Origin: Polyangium sp. y55x31
GTDB taxonomy: Bacteria; Myxococcota_A; Polyangia; Polyangiales; Polyangiaceae
Reading direction: 5' to 3'
Length of the DNA: 64,000 bases
Assembly: GCF_029946505.1 (NCBI RefSeq)
Contig: NZ_JARZHG010000005.1
Coordinates: 1-64,000, forward strand
The notes under the pieces are model-generated. The model saw nothing but the letters and a program-made list of their open reading frames with translations. It did no database searches and was not told the DNA's origin. The position numbers were made by a program, and so were the translations under genes. Of this stretch, positions 33,989 through 42,820 are shown one piece after another. Numbering within the stretch: the first letter of the stretch is position 1; each line of letters opens with the position of its first letter.

Positions 33989-36900
33989 ATGGCCACGACC
34001 GTCAGGGGAAAAAACGTCGCGACGACCGGCAGCGGGCACGTGGCCCCGGGGCCGCCCGCGACCAGCATGATCCCCCCGCCGCCGCCCACGGGCCCGGTGG
34101 CGTCGCCGTTTCTTTACGTGGCGAGATCGTCGACGGCGAAGAGCGTTTGCCAGCAGATCACGTGCGGCGGCGATCCCGTGCTGAAGAAGGGCAGCACGAT
34201 GGACATCGAGACGCCCGCCAACCTGCCGGCGAATGCGCTGCCCATCAAGGACATCGTCACCCACGCCGTGCTCAAGGTCGCGAAGACGATCTCGGGCTCG
34301 AAAAGCGCCAGGGGCTCGAACGTCGAGCTCTGCGTGACCGGTGATGACGTCGTGCTGAACCTCCTCTCGAAGGATCTCGAGGTTCATCAGTCGAAGGGGA
34401 AGTTCATTTCGGGCCTCTCGTTCACGAGGGCCATGAATGCGAAGAGCGAGAAACACGCGGCGAAGGTGTACGTCGCCGCGGAGCCGGTCGCCGTCGCGTC
34501 AGGGGACGTCGTCGATACCCACGTCGACTACGAGCTCCACGGTCCCATCCCGGTGCGTTTTTACCGTCATTATGCGTCGAGCCGCGCGATCGAGGCGACG
34601 CCCCTCGGTCGAGGAGGCTTCTCGCACAGCTTCCACCAGTACGTGACCGTCGAGAATGGGAAGACCGTTGTGCGTGGGGAGGATGGGCGAGACATCGTTT
34701 TCCCGGCGCTGTCGCCTCGACAGGCGGCATTTCATCGCGGCCGGCGGATGGAGCTCGCACAGCGCGCGGACGGCAAGAGTTACGAGCTCCAGGTCATCGA
34801 TGACGGGTATACGCTCACGTTCACGCCGATCACGCGTACGGGCCCCGCGATGCTCCGGTCCATCGAGGATGCGTGGGGCAACCGCGTCGAACTCGTCTAT
34901 GCAGAGGGGCGGCTTCGTTCGGTGATCGATGCGATCGGGCGTGAGATCCGGCTTTCCTCGGATTCGTCCGGCCGAATCGTGCAGCTCGACGTGGTCGCGC
35001 GGGGAGCGATTCACGCGACCCTTCGTTATGCGTACACCGATGCGGGGGAACTCGCGAGTGTCACCGATCCCCTCGGGCATACCGAACGATATGCCTACGA
35101 CGGGCGTCACCGCCTCGTGGAGAAGAGGGCGAAAAACGGCGTTTCGTGGCGATACGCGTACGACCCGGAGAACGGGCGCTGCATCAAGGCGTGGGGCGAT
35201 GGCGGATTGCATGGATTCGAGTTCACGTACGACCTGACCCAGGGGACGACGACGGCGCACGGAAACCCGGCCGCGAGGGTCTTCACCTGGAACGAGCATG
35301 GCGCTGTGCTCGAAGAGCGCAGCTTCGATGGCGAATACGTCGACGCGAACGAATACGATGGCGATCTCCTCGTGGTGGCGCGCAAGAACGGCGCCGGTGA
35401 AGCGTTCGTGTATGAGTACGACGCGCGCGGCCACCTCGTCAAAGCGACGGATCCCGCGGGCAACGTCGCCACGTGGGAGTACGAAGGCGATCGGATGATG
35501 GCCAAGACCGACGCCGCAGGGCTCACGACCCGGTACACGTACGATGGGCGCGGCGCGCTGATTCGTTATGAGGAGCCCTCGGGTAATGCCTTCTCGCTCG
35601 CGTACGATGGCCGCGGCCTTCTTGTCGCCATGTACGGCCCCGACGGGACGCTCCTCGAAATCACGCACGATGCGGAAGGCAACATCGCAGAGCTCAGGGG
35701 CCCGCTCGGGGAGGTGACGCATTACGAGAGCGACGCGCTCGGTCGTCTCGTGCAGAAAACGGATCCGACGGGCGCGGTGACGCGGTATGCGTGGGATGCC
35801 TTGGGCCGGCTGACGGCGGAAACGCTTCCGGATGGAGGCCAGGTCTCGTTCACGTACGATGCGCTCGGTTGCCCCACGACCTACACGACGGAACGTGGCC
35901 ATACGGTTGCGCTGGCATTCCGCGGCACGGGGCAAGTTGCGGGTGTGGTCGAGCCCGACGGCGGAGCGTGGACGTTCCTCCACGACGTCGACGAACGGCT
36001 CCGGTTCGTCCGCAACCCCAAGGGAGAGCAGCACGAATTCGTTTACGATCGAGCCTCCCGCGTGCGCGAGGAGGTGACGTTCGACGGGCGGCTCCTGCGG
36101 TATTTCCACGCGCGCACCGGTCGCATGACGCGTGTCGAGTATCCGGACGGGACCTGGCGGAGCTTCGAATACGATCCCGGTGGACGTGTCGTCGTCGAGG
36201 ACTCGCCGCACGGCACACGCACCTTCGAGCGGAACGAGCTCGGCGAGATCCTCGTGGCCGTCGTCGAGGAGACGTGGGGCAAATCCGTCGTCGAGTTCGA
36301 GTTCGACAAACTGCACCGCATCGTGGGGACCGCGGTGAACGGGCGTGCGACGAAGTACGAATACGACAAGCGGGGTCGGCTCGTGGCGCGCGTGCTCCCC
36401 AATGGCAAACGCACGTCGTATTTCTACGATCTGGCGAGCCGCGTGGTCGGCATCGACCATGACGGCCACAAGGTGCTGCTCGTCCGTGACATGCGGGGGC
36501 GCGAGGTGCGCCGGCACGTGTACGAGGCCGCGCTCGACATCTTGACCACGTATGGGCCGCAAGGGTGGCCCGTCGATCGCACGGCGGCCGTGCGCGCGGG
36601 GAAAGGGCCGCCGAACGTCATTTCGCGACGCGCTTGGCAAGTCGGGCTCGGGGGGCTGCCCATGGCGATGTACGATCTCCACTGGGGCACAGTCCATTAC
36701 GAGCACGACGCGTGTGGTCGGCTCACGACCATACGTTCGGGAGCCCGCGCGGAGGTGCTCGACTACGACGCGGCGGGCTCGCTCTCGCGGTGGAGCACGA
36801 GCGGCACGCAATCGGCGCCGTGGGCGATCCGCCAGGGGAACGTGCTGCTGCGTACGCCCGACCTCGAATTCGGCTATGACGACAACGGGCGGCGTATCGA

Positions 36901-37957
36901 GGAGCGACAGCTCCGCGACCACAGGCCGGAGGGCCGCAAGGAAACGAAATATTACTGGGACGCGTTTCAAAAGCTCCGCGAGGTCGAGCTTCCGAGCGGA
37001 GAACGCCTTCTTTTTACGTACGACGCCTTCGGTCGTCGCATCCGAAAGCAGGTCATCGGCCCGGCGCCTGAGGGCGGGGGCATGCCGCCGGCTCGGGTCG
37101 TCGAATACCTGTGGGACGTCAATACGCTCGCCGCCGAGATGAGCTCCGAGGGGACGACGCGCGCGTTCGTGGGTCAACCCTTCTCGCCGGTACCCGTGCT
37201 CCACGAGGAGGACGGCAAGCCATTCTTTTATGTCACCGATCACCTCGGCACGGCGAAGGATCTCGTCGATGCGCGGGGCGAAATTGCGTGGACGGCGGAG
37301 CACTCGGTCTTTGGTCGGGTCCTCCAGGAGAAAGGCAATGGTGCGGGGGGACGCCCGACGGCGAGGACGCCACTCCGGCTCCTCGGGCAATATGCCGACG
37401 ACGAGACGGGCCTCGTGGCGACGCGTCACCGCATCTTCGATCCGCGCGTCGGACGCTGGTTGAGCCCCGATCCGCTCGGCTTGCACGGATCTCCGGACCT
37501 GTTCGGCTTCGGCGGCAATCCGACGACCACCATCGATCCGCTTGGGCTCGCTCCCTGTCCGGGGCTCGGGTACGTCAAGTTTACGACCGATGCCAACGGT
37601 TACATCAATGGCATGCAAGCCAAAATCACGAAAGACATGTGTCAATCAGGGCTCGGCACCGATGCGTACGGCGGGATCCTCCCGCCCGGGTGGATCAGCC
37701 CGGGATACGACCGCGCGCATCTCTGGCCGAACCGCATGGGTGGGCCGGGCGACTGGGAGCAGAACCTCGTGACGATGCGGGCCGAGGCGAATCAAACGGA
37801 CATGCGCATGTTCGAAGATCGCGTCTTTCAAGCTGCGCAGAAGGGGCCGGTCGACTACGACGTCTCCATCACGAACTACGGCAATGGCCGGCCCAAGCAC
37901 GTCACCCTCAGCGCCAACCCCAGCAGCGGCACCCCGTTCAGCCTTCCACTCTTCTGA
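33989..37957 (+). CDS. PAAR/Rhs polymorphic toxin with non-specific nuclease tip
   Basis: 1322 residues. Residues 1-130 are a PAAR-like (DUF4150-type) cap that docks on VgrG. A DUF6531-type segment (DTHVDYELHGPIPVRFYRHY) begins the Rhs shell. More than a dozen YD repeats follow, for example YAYTDAGELASVTDPLGHTE and YEYDARGHLVKATDPAGNVA. The Rhs core ends with FDPRVGRWLSPDPLGLHG and NPTTTIDPLGLAP (about 1150-1185), where self-cleavage usually occurs. The last 135 residues are a beta-beta-alpha-metal nuclease of the Endonuclea_NS_2 type: DRAHLWPNRMGGPGDWEQNL, with the DRGH motif as DRAH, and a downstream Asn (EANQTDMRMFED). The two SMI1/KNR4 genes behind it are its likely immunity. Confidence 0.93.
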   Translation: MATTVRGKNVATTGSGHVAPGPPATSMIPPPPPTGPVASPFLYVARSSTAKSVCQQITCGGDPVLKKGSTMDIETPANLPANALPIKDIVTHAVLKVAKTISGSKSARGSNVELCVTGDDVVLNLLSKDLEVHQSKGKFISGLSFTRAMNAKSEKHAAKVYVAAEPVAVASGDVVDTHVDYELHGPIPVRFYRHYASSRAIEATPLGRGGFSHSFHQYVTVENGKTVVRGEDGRDIVFPALSPRQAAFHRGRRMELAQRADGKSYELQVIDDGYTLTFTPITRTGPAMLRSIEDAWGNRVELVYAEGRLRSVIDAIGREIRLSSDSSGRIVQLDVVARGAIHATLRYAYTDAGELASVTDPLGHTERYAYDGRHRLVEKRAKNGVSWRYAYDPENGRCIKAWGDGGLHGFEFTYDLTQGTTTAHGNPAARVFTWNEHGAVLEERSFDGEYVDANEYDGDLLVVARKNGAGEAFVYEYDARGHLVKATDPAGNVATWEYEGDRMMAKTDAAGLTTRYTYDGRGALIRYEEPSGNAFSLAYDGRGLLVAMYGPDGTLLEITHDAEGNIAELRGPLGEVTHYESDALGRLVQKTDPTGAVTRYAWDALGRLTAETLPDGGQVSFTYDALGCPTTYTTERGHTVALAFRGTGQVAGVVEPDGGAWTFLHDVDERLRFVRNPKGEQHEFVYDRASRVREEVTFDGRLLRYFHARTGRMTRVEYPDGTWRSFEYDPGGRVVVEDSPHGTRTFERNELGEILVAVVEETWGKSVVEFEFDKLHRIVGTAVNGRATKYEYDKRGRLVARVLPNGKRTSYFYDLASRVVGIDHDGHKVLLVRDMRGREVRRHVYEAALDILTTYGPQGWPVDRTAAVRAGKGPPNVISRRAWQVGLGGLPMAMYDLHWGTVHYEHDACGRLTTIRSGARAEVLDYDAAGSLSRWSTSGTQSAPWAIRQGNVLLRTPDLEFGYDDNGRRIEERQLRDHRPEGRKETKYYWDAFQKLREVELPSGERLLFTYDAFGRRIRKQVIGPAPEGGGMPPARVVEYLWDVNTLAAEMSSEGTTRAFVGQPFSPVPVLHEEDGKPFFYVTDHLGTAKDLVDARGEIAWTAEHSVFGRVLQEKGNGAGGRPTARTPLRLLGQYADDETGLVATRHRIFDPRVGRWLSPDPLGLHGSPDLFGFGGNPTTTIDPLGLAPCPGLGYVKFTTDANGYINGMQAKITKDMCQSGLGTDAYGGILPPGWISPGYDRAHLWPNRMGGPGDWEQNLVTMRAEANQTDMRMFEDRVFQAAQKGPVDYDVSITNYGNGRPKHVTLSANPSSGTPFSLPLF

Positions 37958-37966
37958 GGACAAACC

Positions 37967-38569
37967 ATGGCGAGCTCGATGGCGTCTCTCACGAAATGGC
38001 TGCTCCCGCCGAAGAAGCCCGAAGAAGCTCCGGCCAAGAACGACTGGGTGCCCGCGGAGTCGCTCCTGGGGACGGACCTGCCCGCCGATTACAAGCAGTT
38101 CGTCGGGACGTATGGCACCGGCTGGATCAACAAGTACCTCCACGTCATGAATCCGTTCTCGGCGAAGCTGCCGTGGATGGAGCGCCTGCGTTTCATGTCG
38201 TTCACGCTCCATCTCGTGCGTCGGAACGCGCAGGTGCCCGGCGCGCGGGACCTTCCGGCGCCGTTCGAGGAGATCAACGGACTACCGTATCCCGTGTTTC
38301 CGGAGCCCGGGGGCTTGCTGCCGTGGGGGTATACCATCAACGGCGACGCGCTCTTTTGGCTCACGAAGGGCACGCCGGACAAGTGGACCGTCGTCGCGGA
38401 TTCGCGCGGCCGTTACGCGGAGTATGCAGGGCCGATGTCGGCATTTCTCCACGACGTCCTTTCGGAGCGAATCTCCTGGGGCATTTTTCAGGCTGGAGTG
38501 AACGAGGAGCCGGTGCGGCCGACGTTCACATTGCACGAGGCGACGTCGCGCGCAGGGAAGGGGAAGTAG
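37967..38569 (+). CDS. SMI1/KNR4-family protein, probable immunity (first copy)
   Basis: 200 residues, no signal peptide. The SMI1/KNR4 (SUKH) signature is LLGTDLPADYKQFVGTYGTG, followed by YLHVMNPFS, PGGLLPWGYTINGDALFWL and VVADSRGRYAEYAGPMSAFL. SUKH proteins are the commonest immunity proteins for nuclease toxins of the Rhs type. The gene lies 9 bases behind the toxin gene, and the start at 37967 has TGAGGA, overlapping the toxin stop, as ribosome binding site. It is expected to bind and block the nuclease tip in the cytoplasm. Confidence 0.85.
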   Translation: MASSMASLTKWLLPPKKPEEAPAKNDWVPAESLLGTDLPADYKQFVGTYGTGWINKYLHVMNPFSAKLPWMERLRFMSFTLHLVRRNAQVPGARDLPAPFEEINGLPYPVFPEPGGLLPWGYTINGDALFWLTKGTPDKWTVVADSRGRYAEYAGPMSAFLHDVLSERISWGIFQAGVNEEPVRPTFTLHEATSRAGKGK

Positions 38570-38573
38570 GGCC

Positions 38574-39272
38574 ATGGCCATCACCAGCGTGACCAAGCTC
38601 CTTCCCAAGCCGGCGCGCCCCGAAGGCGCCTCCGCCGAGTTCGGATGGGCCGAGGTGGAGGGCCTGTTCGGGCATGGCCTTCCGTCGGATTACAAGGCGT
38701 TCATCGAGGAATACGGGGCTGGTTGTCTCGGCGGGTTCGTCTGGATCCTGAGCCCGTTCTCCGATGATCCAGGCGCGCAGCTCGGCAGGCAATCGCTCGC
38801 GCGGCTCGAACATCTCGCGTTGCTCGGGAGTGATTCGAAGTTCCAGATGGAGACGAGCGATCCGGTGATCGCGCCGCTCCTCGCGAAGCAGGCCGAGCGG
38901 CGTCTCGCGCTCGCGGCCTATCCGCCTCGCGGGCAGAAGTGGATCGCCTGGGCCGTGCTCGGGGACGGCGGCGCGCTTTATTGGCTGGGGGCCGGCTCGC
39001 CCGATCGGTGGAAGGTGGTGCATCTCGGACCCCCGGGGGACGACGGCGTCTGTCCGATGCCGGTGGAGCTCGGCGGGTCGACGAGCGCCGTGCTTGCGTC
39101 GTTGCTTTCGGGGAAAGCCGAGCTTCCGGGCGCACCGGAGGGTTTTCCCGGGGCGCCGCCGAGTTATGTGCCGGTCTCGAAAAAGAAGCCGCCGAAATGG
39201 AAGGCGCCTGCGCCCGTGCCGGTGGACAAAGCCACGATTCAGGTGGTGAAATTGAAGAAGCCCCGGAGGTAG
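38574..39272 (+). CDS. SMI1/KNR4-family protein, probable immunity (second copy)
   Basis: 232 residues; a divergent paralogue of the gene just before it, 4 bases away. The signature reads LFGHGLPSDYKAFIEEYGAG, then LSPFSDD, VLGDGGALYWL and STSAVLASLLSG. It has a basic Pro/Lys-rich C-terminal extension (SKKKPPKWKAPAPVPVDKAT) that the first copy lacks. It might neutralise a second toxin, a variant tip carried elsewhere, or act together with the first. The order toxin-immunity-immunity-vgrG suggests past addition of an immunity gene. Confidence 0.82.
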   Translation: MAITSVTKLLPKPARPEGASAEFGWAEVEGLFGHGLPSDYKAFIEEYGAGCLGGFVWILSPFSDDPGAQLGRQSLARLEHLALLGSDSKFQMETSDPVIAPLLAKQAERRLALAAYPPRGQKWIAWAVLGDGGALYWLGAGSPDRWKVVHLGPPGDDGVCPMPVELGGSTSAVLASLLSGKAELPGAPEGFPGAPPSYVPVSKKKPPKWKAPAPVPVDKATIQVVKLKKPRR

Positions 39273-39275
39273 GCC

Positions 39276-41819
39276 GTGCACGACGTGCGGTTTCTCATCG
39301 ACGGCGCCGAAACGCTCTCTTGCCGCAGCCTGCGCGGGACGGAGCGGCTCGGGCAATACACGGAGCTGGAACTCGGCCTCTTTTCCACGGAAGGGGTCGT
39401 CCCGGCCGACGTCGTAGGCAAACCATGCGCGGTGGTGCTGGAAGGAGGAATCGGGGCGCGCGTGGTCGGCGGAATCGTCACGCGGTTTGCGGCCGTGGCC
39501 ACGGCGAATCCGAATGGGGAGAGACGGTACCGAGCCACGGTGCGATCGCGCCTCGCGGCCGTGGAGCTTCGTACGAGGTCGCGCATCTTCCAGAAGATGA
39601 CGATTCCCGACATCGTGAAAAAGGTGCTGCTCGAAGCGGGGTACGACGGGAGGCAAGTCGAGCTCCGGCTTTACGAGCCGCATCTCGAACGGGATTACGT
39701 CGTCCAGTATGCCGAGAGCGACGCGGCCTTCGTGCGGCGCATGTGTGAGGACGAGGGGCTCGTGTTTCGATTCGACGCCGACGAGGAGGGCGTCGAGCGG
39801 ATCGTGCTCGAAGACTCGACGACGTATTCGCTCGCCGCGCTGGAGGAGCCGCTCCCGCTGGTCGACGTATCGGCGCTCGGGATGTTCGATCTCGCGGCGT
39901 TCGACGCGCGAATCCTCGCGAGGAGAAGGCCCGGGAAGGTGACGCTCCGCGATTACAATGTCGAGAAGCCGGACCTGTTGCTCTCGTCGACCTCCAAGGC
40001 TGGGACGGACGTGGAGCAATCCGTCGATGTGTACGAGGGGCCGGGCGGATTCCGCGAGCCGGACGAAGGGGACGCGCGCGCCAGGCTTCGGCTCGAGACG
40101 CTCCGCGCGGATGCGCTGGAGCTCGTCTTTCGCACGACGGCGGTGACCCTCGCGCCCGGTTTGTCCTTCACGATCGAGGCGCAGGGGGATTACGCGGGCA
40201 GCGCAAAGCCGGCGGGCAAGTACACGGTCGTGGCGGTGGAGCACACGTGGGCCTTCGGGGACGCTCGCGTGGCCGTCGAAGTGCGTGCGCTTCCGCGCGA
40301 CACGCCGCACAGGCTGCCTCGCACGACGCCGCGGCCTCGCTTGACCGGCGTGCAAAGCGCCTTCGTCACCGGGGCTTCCGGCGAGGAGATTCACACGGAC
40401 GCGCAAGGTCGCATCAAGGTCCAGTTTCCGTGGGATCTCGAAGGGAAGGGGGACGAAAAGACGACGCTGCCGATCCGCGTGATGCAGCCGAACATGCCTG
40501 GATCCATGGCGATTCCGCGCGTGGGCTGGGAAGTGCTCGTCGCGTTCGAGGACGGTGATCCCGACAGGCCCATCGTGCTGGGCAGGACCTACAATGCGAA
40601 GTTCGCGCCGCCGTACCAGCTCCCTGCGAACAAGACCGTCACCGCGCTGCAGACCTACAGCTCGCCGGGCAGCGGCGGAACGAACTCGATCCGCTTCGAC
40701 GACGCGGCCGGCAGGCAACACGTGTTCATTCAGGCACAGTTCGGCAAATCCGTGAGCGTGTCGAACGACATGGTGACCCAGACGGCGAAGAACGAGAACA
40801 TCGGCATCTCGGGCTCGCAGTCGCGCGTGGTCTCCGGCAATGAGAATGTCAGCGTCACGCAGGCCTATCGCACCGCGGTGGGCTCGCAATCGGCGACCGT
40901 CGGCGGGAAGCAGGAGATCTACGTCAAGGGGAACACGATCGTCGGTGTCGGAAGCGAGTCGGTGCTCGTCGGCGCGGCCGTGCTGGAGAAGGTGGGCAAT
41001 CCGGTCAATGGCCTGTTGAACCTCGGGAAAGCGGCTGTGCTATCAGGCGCCGGAGCGCTCGGACAATATGGTCAATTCCTCGCGGCGGGCGGGGGTTTGG
41101 CCCTGGCCGGATATGAAGGCTACAAGCATGGAGGTGCCTCCGGGGCGCTGCAAGGTGTGGGGCTCGGCGCGGTCGGGATTGCAGCCGGTATGATTCCCGG
41201 CGGGGAAGCCATCTTCGCCGTGGCGCAGGGAGCGGCGCAGCCCGCGCCCTGGCGCGAGGGAGCTGCGCCGAGCGGCGACCCGGCGGGCGGAGGCGGCGGC
41301 ACGGGCGCGAGCGACAATGCGGGCGCCGGTGGACCCGGCCCGGGACATCGAAATACGTCGGTGAAGGGGGCGATGACCGAGCTCATTGCCGGCGCGAGCG
41401 CGATCGTGACGCCCGGTGACATCGGCTGGTATACCGTGGGCCCGTCCTCGTTCCTGATTGGAGGAAGCTACTCCACGAAGACGGCGCGCGGCGGGGTCTC
41501 TGTGCTCGGTTCGTCCAGCGAAACCCTGGGGAGCCTCAAAATCGACGTCAAGGGCGTGCTGGTGCGCGACGTGAAAGGGCCCGTGCGTACGACGATCGCA
41601 GGGTCGCTCACGAGTCAGGCGTCCGGGAAACACACGATCAAGGCAGGAGGCGCATTGACGCTGAAGGTGGGCGGCACGTTGACCTTGCAAGGGGGCAAGG
41701 TGTCGTTCAATTGTGGCGGCGCCACGGTCACCGCCTCGGACAGCGGCGTGCTCATCGAAGCTGGCAATATCACCATCAATCGCTCTTCGAAGCAGAGCGG
41801 GGTGACGGGACACACATGA
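39276..41819 (+). CDS. vgrG: T6SS spike protein VgrG (third copy) with hydrophobic insertion
   Basis: 847 residues from a GTG start with GGAGGT just upstream. The gp27-like region (MTIPDIVKKVLLEAGYDGRQ, ESDAAFVRRMCEDEGLVFRF) and the OB fold (GASGEEIHTDAQGRIKVQFP, GDPDRPIVLGRTYN) are complete. About residues 568-697 form an insertion in the needle that the other two copies lack: a Gly/Ala-rich hydrophobic part (AAGGGLALAGYEGYKHGGAS, GAVGIAAGMIPGG) and a Gly/Pro linker (GGGGGTGASDNAGAGGPGPG). Needle strands resume afterwards. The insertion resembles glycine-zipper segments and may be a membrane-active part or a site for cargo. Its stop overlaps the next start (ATGA). Confidence 0.92.
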   Translation: MHDVRFLIDGAETLSCRSLRGTERLGQYTELELGLFSTEGVVPADVVGKPCAVVLEGGIGARVVGGIVTRFAAVATANPNGERRYRATVRSRLAAVELRTRSRIFQKMTIPDIVKKVLLEAGYDGRQVELRLYEPHLERDYVVQYAESDAAFVRRMCEDEGLVFRFDADEEGVERIVLEDSTTYSLAALEEPLPLVDVSALGMFDLAAFDARILARRRPGKVTLRDYNVEKPDLLLSSTSKAGTDVEQSVDVYEGPGGFREPDEGDARARLRLETLRADALELVFRTTAVTLAPGLSFTIEAQGDYAGSAKPAGKYTVVAVEHTWAFGDARVAVEVRALPRDTPHRLPRTTPRPRLTGVQSAFVTGASGEEIHTDAQGRIKVQFPWDLEGKGDEKTTLPIRVMQPNMPGSMAIPRVGWEVLVAFEDGDPDRPIVLGRTYNAKFAPPYQLPANKTVTALQTYSSPGSGGTNSIRFDDAAGRQHVFIQAQFGKSVSVSNDMVTQTAKNENIGISGSQSRVVSGNENVSVTQAYRTAVGSQSATVGGKQEIYVKGNTIVGVGSESVLVGAAVLEKVGNPVNGLLNLGKAAVLSGAGALGQYGQFLAAGGGLALAGYEGYKHGGASGALQGVGLGAVGIAAGMIPGGEAIFAVAQGAAQPAPWREGAAPSGDPAGGGGGTGASDNAGAGGPGPGHRNTSVKGAMTELIAGASAIVTPGDIGWYTVGPSSFLIGGSYSTKTARGGVSVLGSSSETLGSLKIDVKGVLVRDVKGPVRTTIAGSLTSQASGKHTIKAGGALTLKVGGTLTLQGGKVSFNCGGATVTASDSGVLIEAGNITINRSSKQSGVTGHT

Positions 41820-42820
41820 GCTTGGCCATCGTCGGGGCAGGCATGGTGTCACCAATCGCGATGACGGCGCGGCAGCACGCGTTTTTCGCGGCTGCGGGCG
41901 TGCCTGCTCCGTCGCCCTCGCCCTTCGTGCGGGACACGGGCGAGCGAATCGACGTGCGGTATTGCCGGTGGCTGGGCGCCGTCGAGCCGCTTTCCTCGCG
42001 GCTTCTGCAAATGGCAGAGCGAGCCATCGAGGAGGCGACGGCGGCGCTCGTGCCCGATCTGCAGATGTCTCTCTTGGTGGTGACGTCCGCGCCGCGCCCG
42101 GGGCTGGAATCCGTGCTTCTGGCCGATACGGCGCGGGCGATTGCGCGGCAGCGTCGCCTCGGTTCCATGCAACGTTACGAGGGAGAAGCGGCCTTCTTCG
42201 ATGCGCTCGCGGATGCGGGCGCCGCGCTCTCGAAATCGGGGCCGCAGGCGGTTTGTATCGTGGCCGTGGACTCGGCGGTCGGCGTGGACATTCTCGCGGA
42301 CACTGTCCTGCGTCCCCCGGGCCCATGGGCGCGCGCGCCATTGCCACCGTCGGAGGGCGCGGCCGCGGTGGTGCTGATGTCGCCGCCGAACGCGCGTCGC
42401 CTGGGCATTGCTGCGATGGGCACGATGCTCGGCGCCACGACGGTGATGGGGAGCGCGCGCGACGACAACGACGAGCCGGCGGACGGCGTGGCAATGACGC
42501 AGGTCCTTTCGAGCATGCCGAGCACCGAGCCGATTTCGTACGTGTTCGGACAGTCGTGCACGGACGACCTGCGCGCGCAAGACTGGTTTTTTGCATCGGC
42601 GCGAGAACGTGCGAGGTTTGGCACGGCGTGTGTGTTCGACGGGATCGAGGACCATGCGGGGCGCGTGGGGGCGGCGGCCGGCGCGATGAACCTCGTGTAC
42701 GGGCTCTCGGTTCTGCGGCACGAGACGGCGCTGCGGGCATCGAGCGATTCGTTCCTGGCATGGGCCATCTCTCCGGACGGCACGCGTGGCATGGCTGCGG
42801 CGCGCGTGGGGGCGCCATGA
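41816..42820 (+). CDS. Ketosynthase-fold pseudoenzyme, T6SS-linked
   Basis: 334 residues. The N-terminus (AIVGAGMVSPIAMTARQHAF) matches the start of beta-ketoacyl synthases. The usual active-site Cys segment (DTACSS-like) reads AVDSAVGVDILAD without Cys. The GHxxxAAG motif reads GRVGAAAGAMN, so the catalytic His is also gone. The protein therefore keeps a thiolase fold but cannot condense acyl groups in the normal way. It overlaps vgrG3 and the following HEAT gene by 4 bases each (ATGA), which ties it tightly to the spike module. Similar proteins occur in T6SS loci of myxobacteria; a chaperone or scaffolding role is a guess. Confidence 0.72.
   Translation: MSLAIVGAGMVSPIAMTARQHAFFAAAGVPAPSPSPFVRDTGERIDVRYCRWLGAVEPLSSRLLQMAERAIEEATAALVPDLQMSLLVVTSAPRPGLESVLLADTARAIARQRRLGSMQRYEGEAAFFDALADAGAALSKSGPQAVCIVAVDSAVGVDILADTVLRPPGPWARAPLPPSEGAAAVVLMSPPNARRLGIAAMGTMLGATTVMGSARDDNDEPADGVAMTQVLSSMPSTEPISYVFGQSCTDDLRAQDWFFASARERARFGTACVFDGIEDHAGRVGAAAGAMNLVYGLSVLRHETALRASSDSFLAWAISPDGTRGMAAARVGAP

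Noticed and set aside
34499-37645. A 1048-codon open frame antisense to the Rhs toxin gene
   Set aside because: High-GC coding sequence gives long open frames on the opposite strand. Its product is Arg/Val/His-rich without domain motifs, whereas the plus frame has clear YD repeats.
29126-41819. Phage tail genes as the origin of the three spike genes
   Set aside because: No capsid, terminase, tail tube or integrase gene is present. PAAR/Rhs, DUF2169 and SUKH neighbours fit a type VI secretion module.
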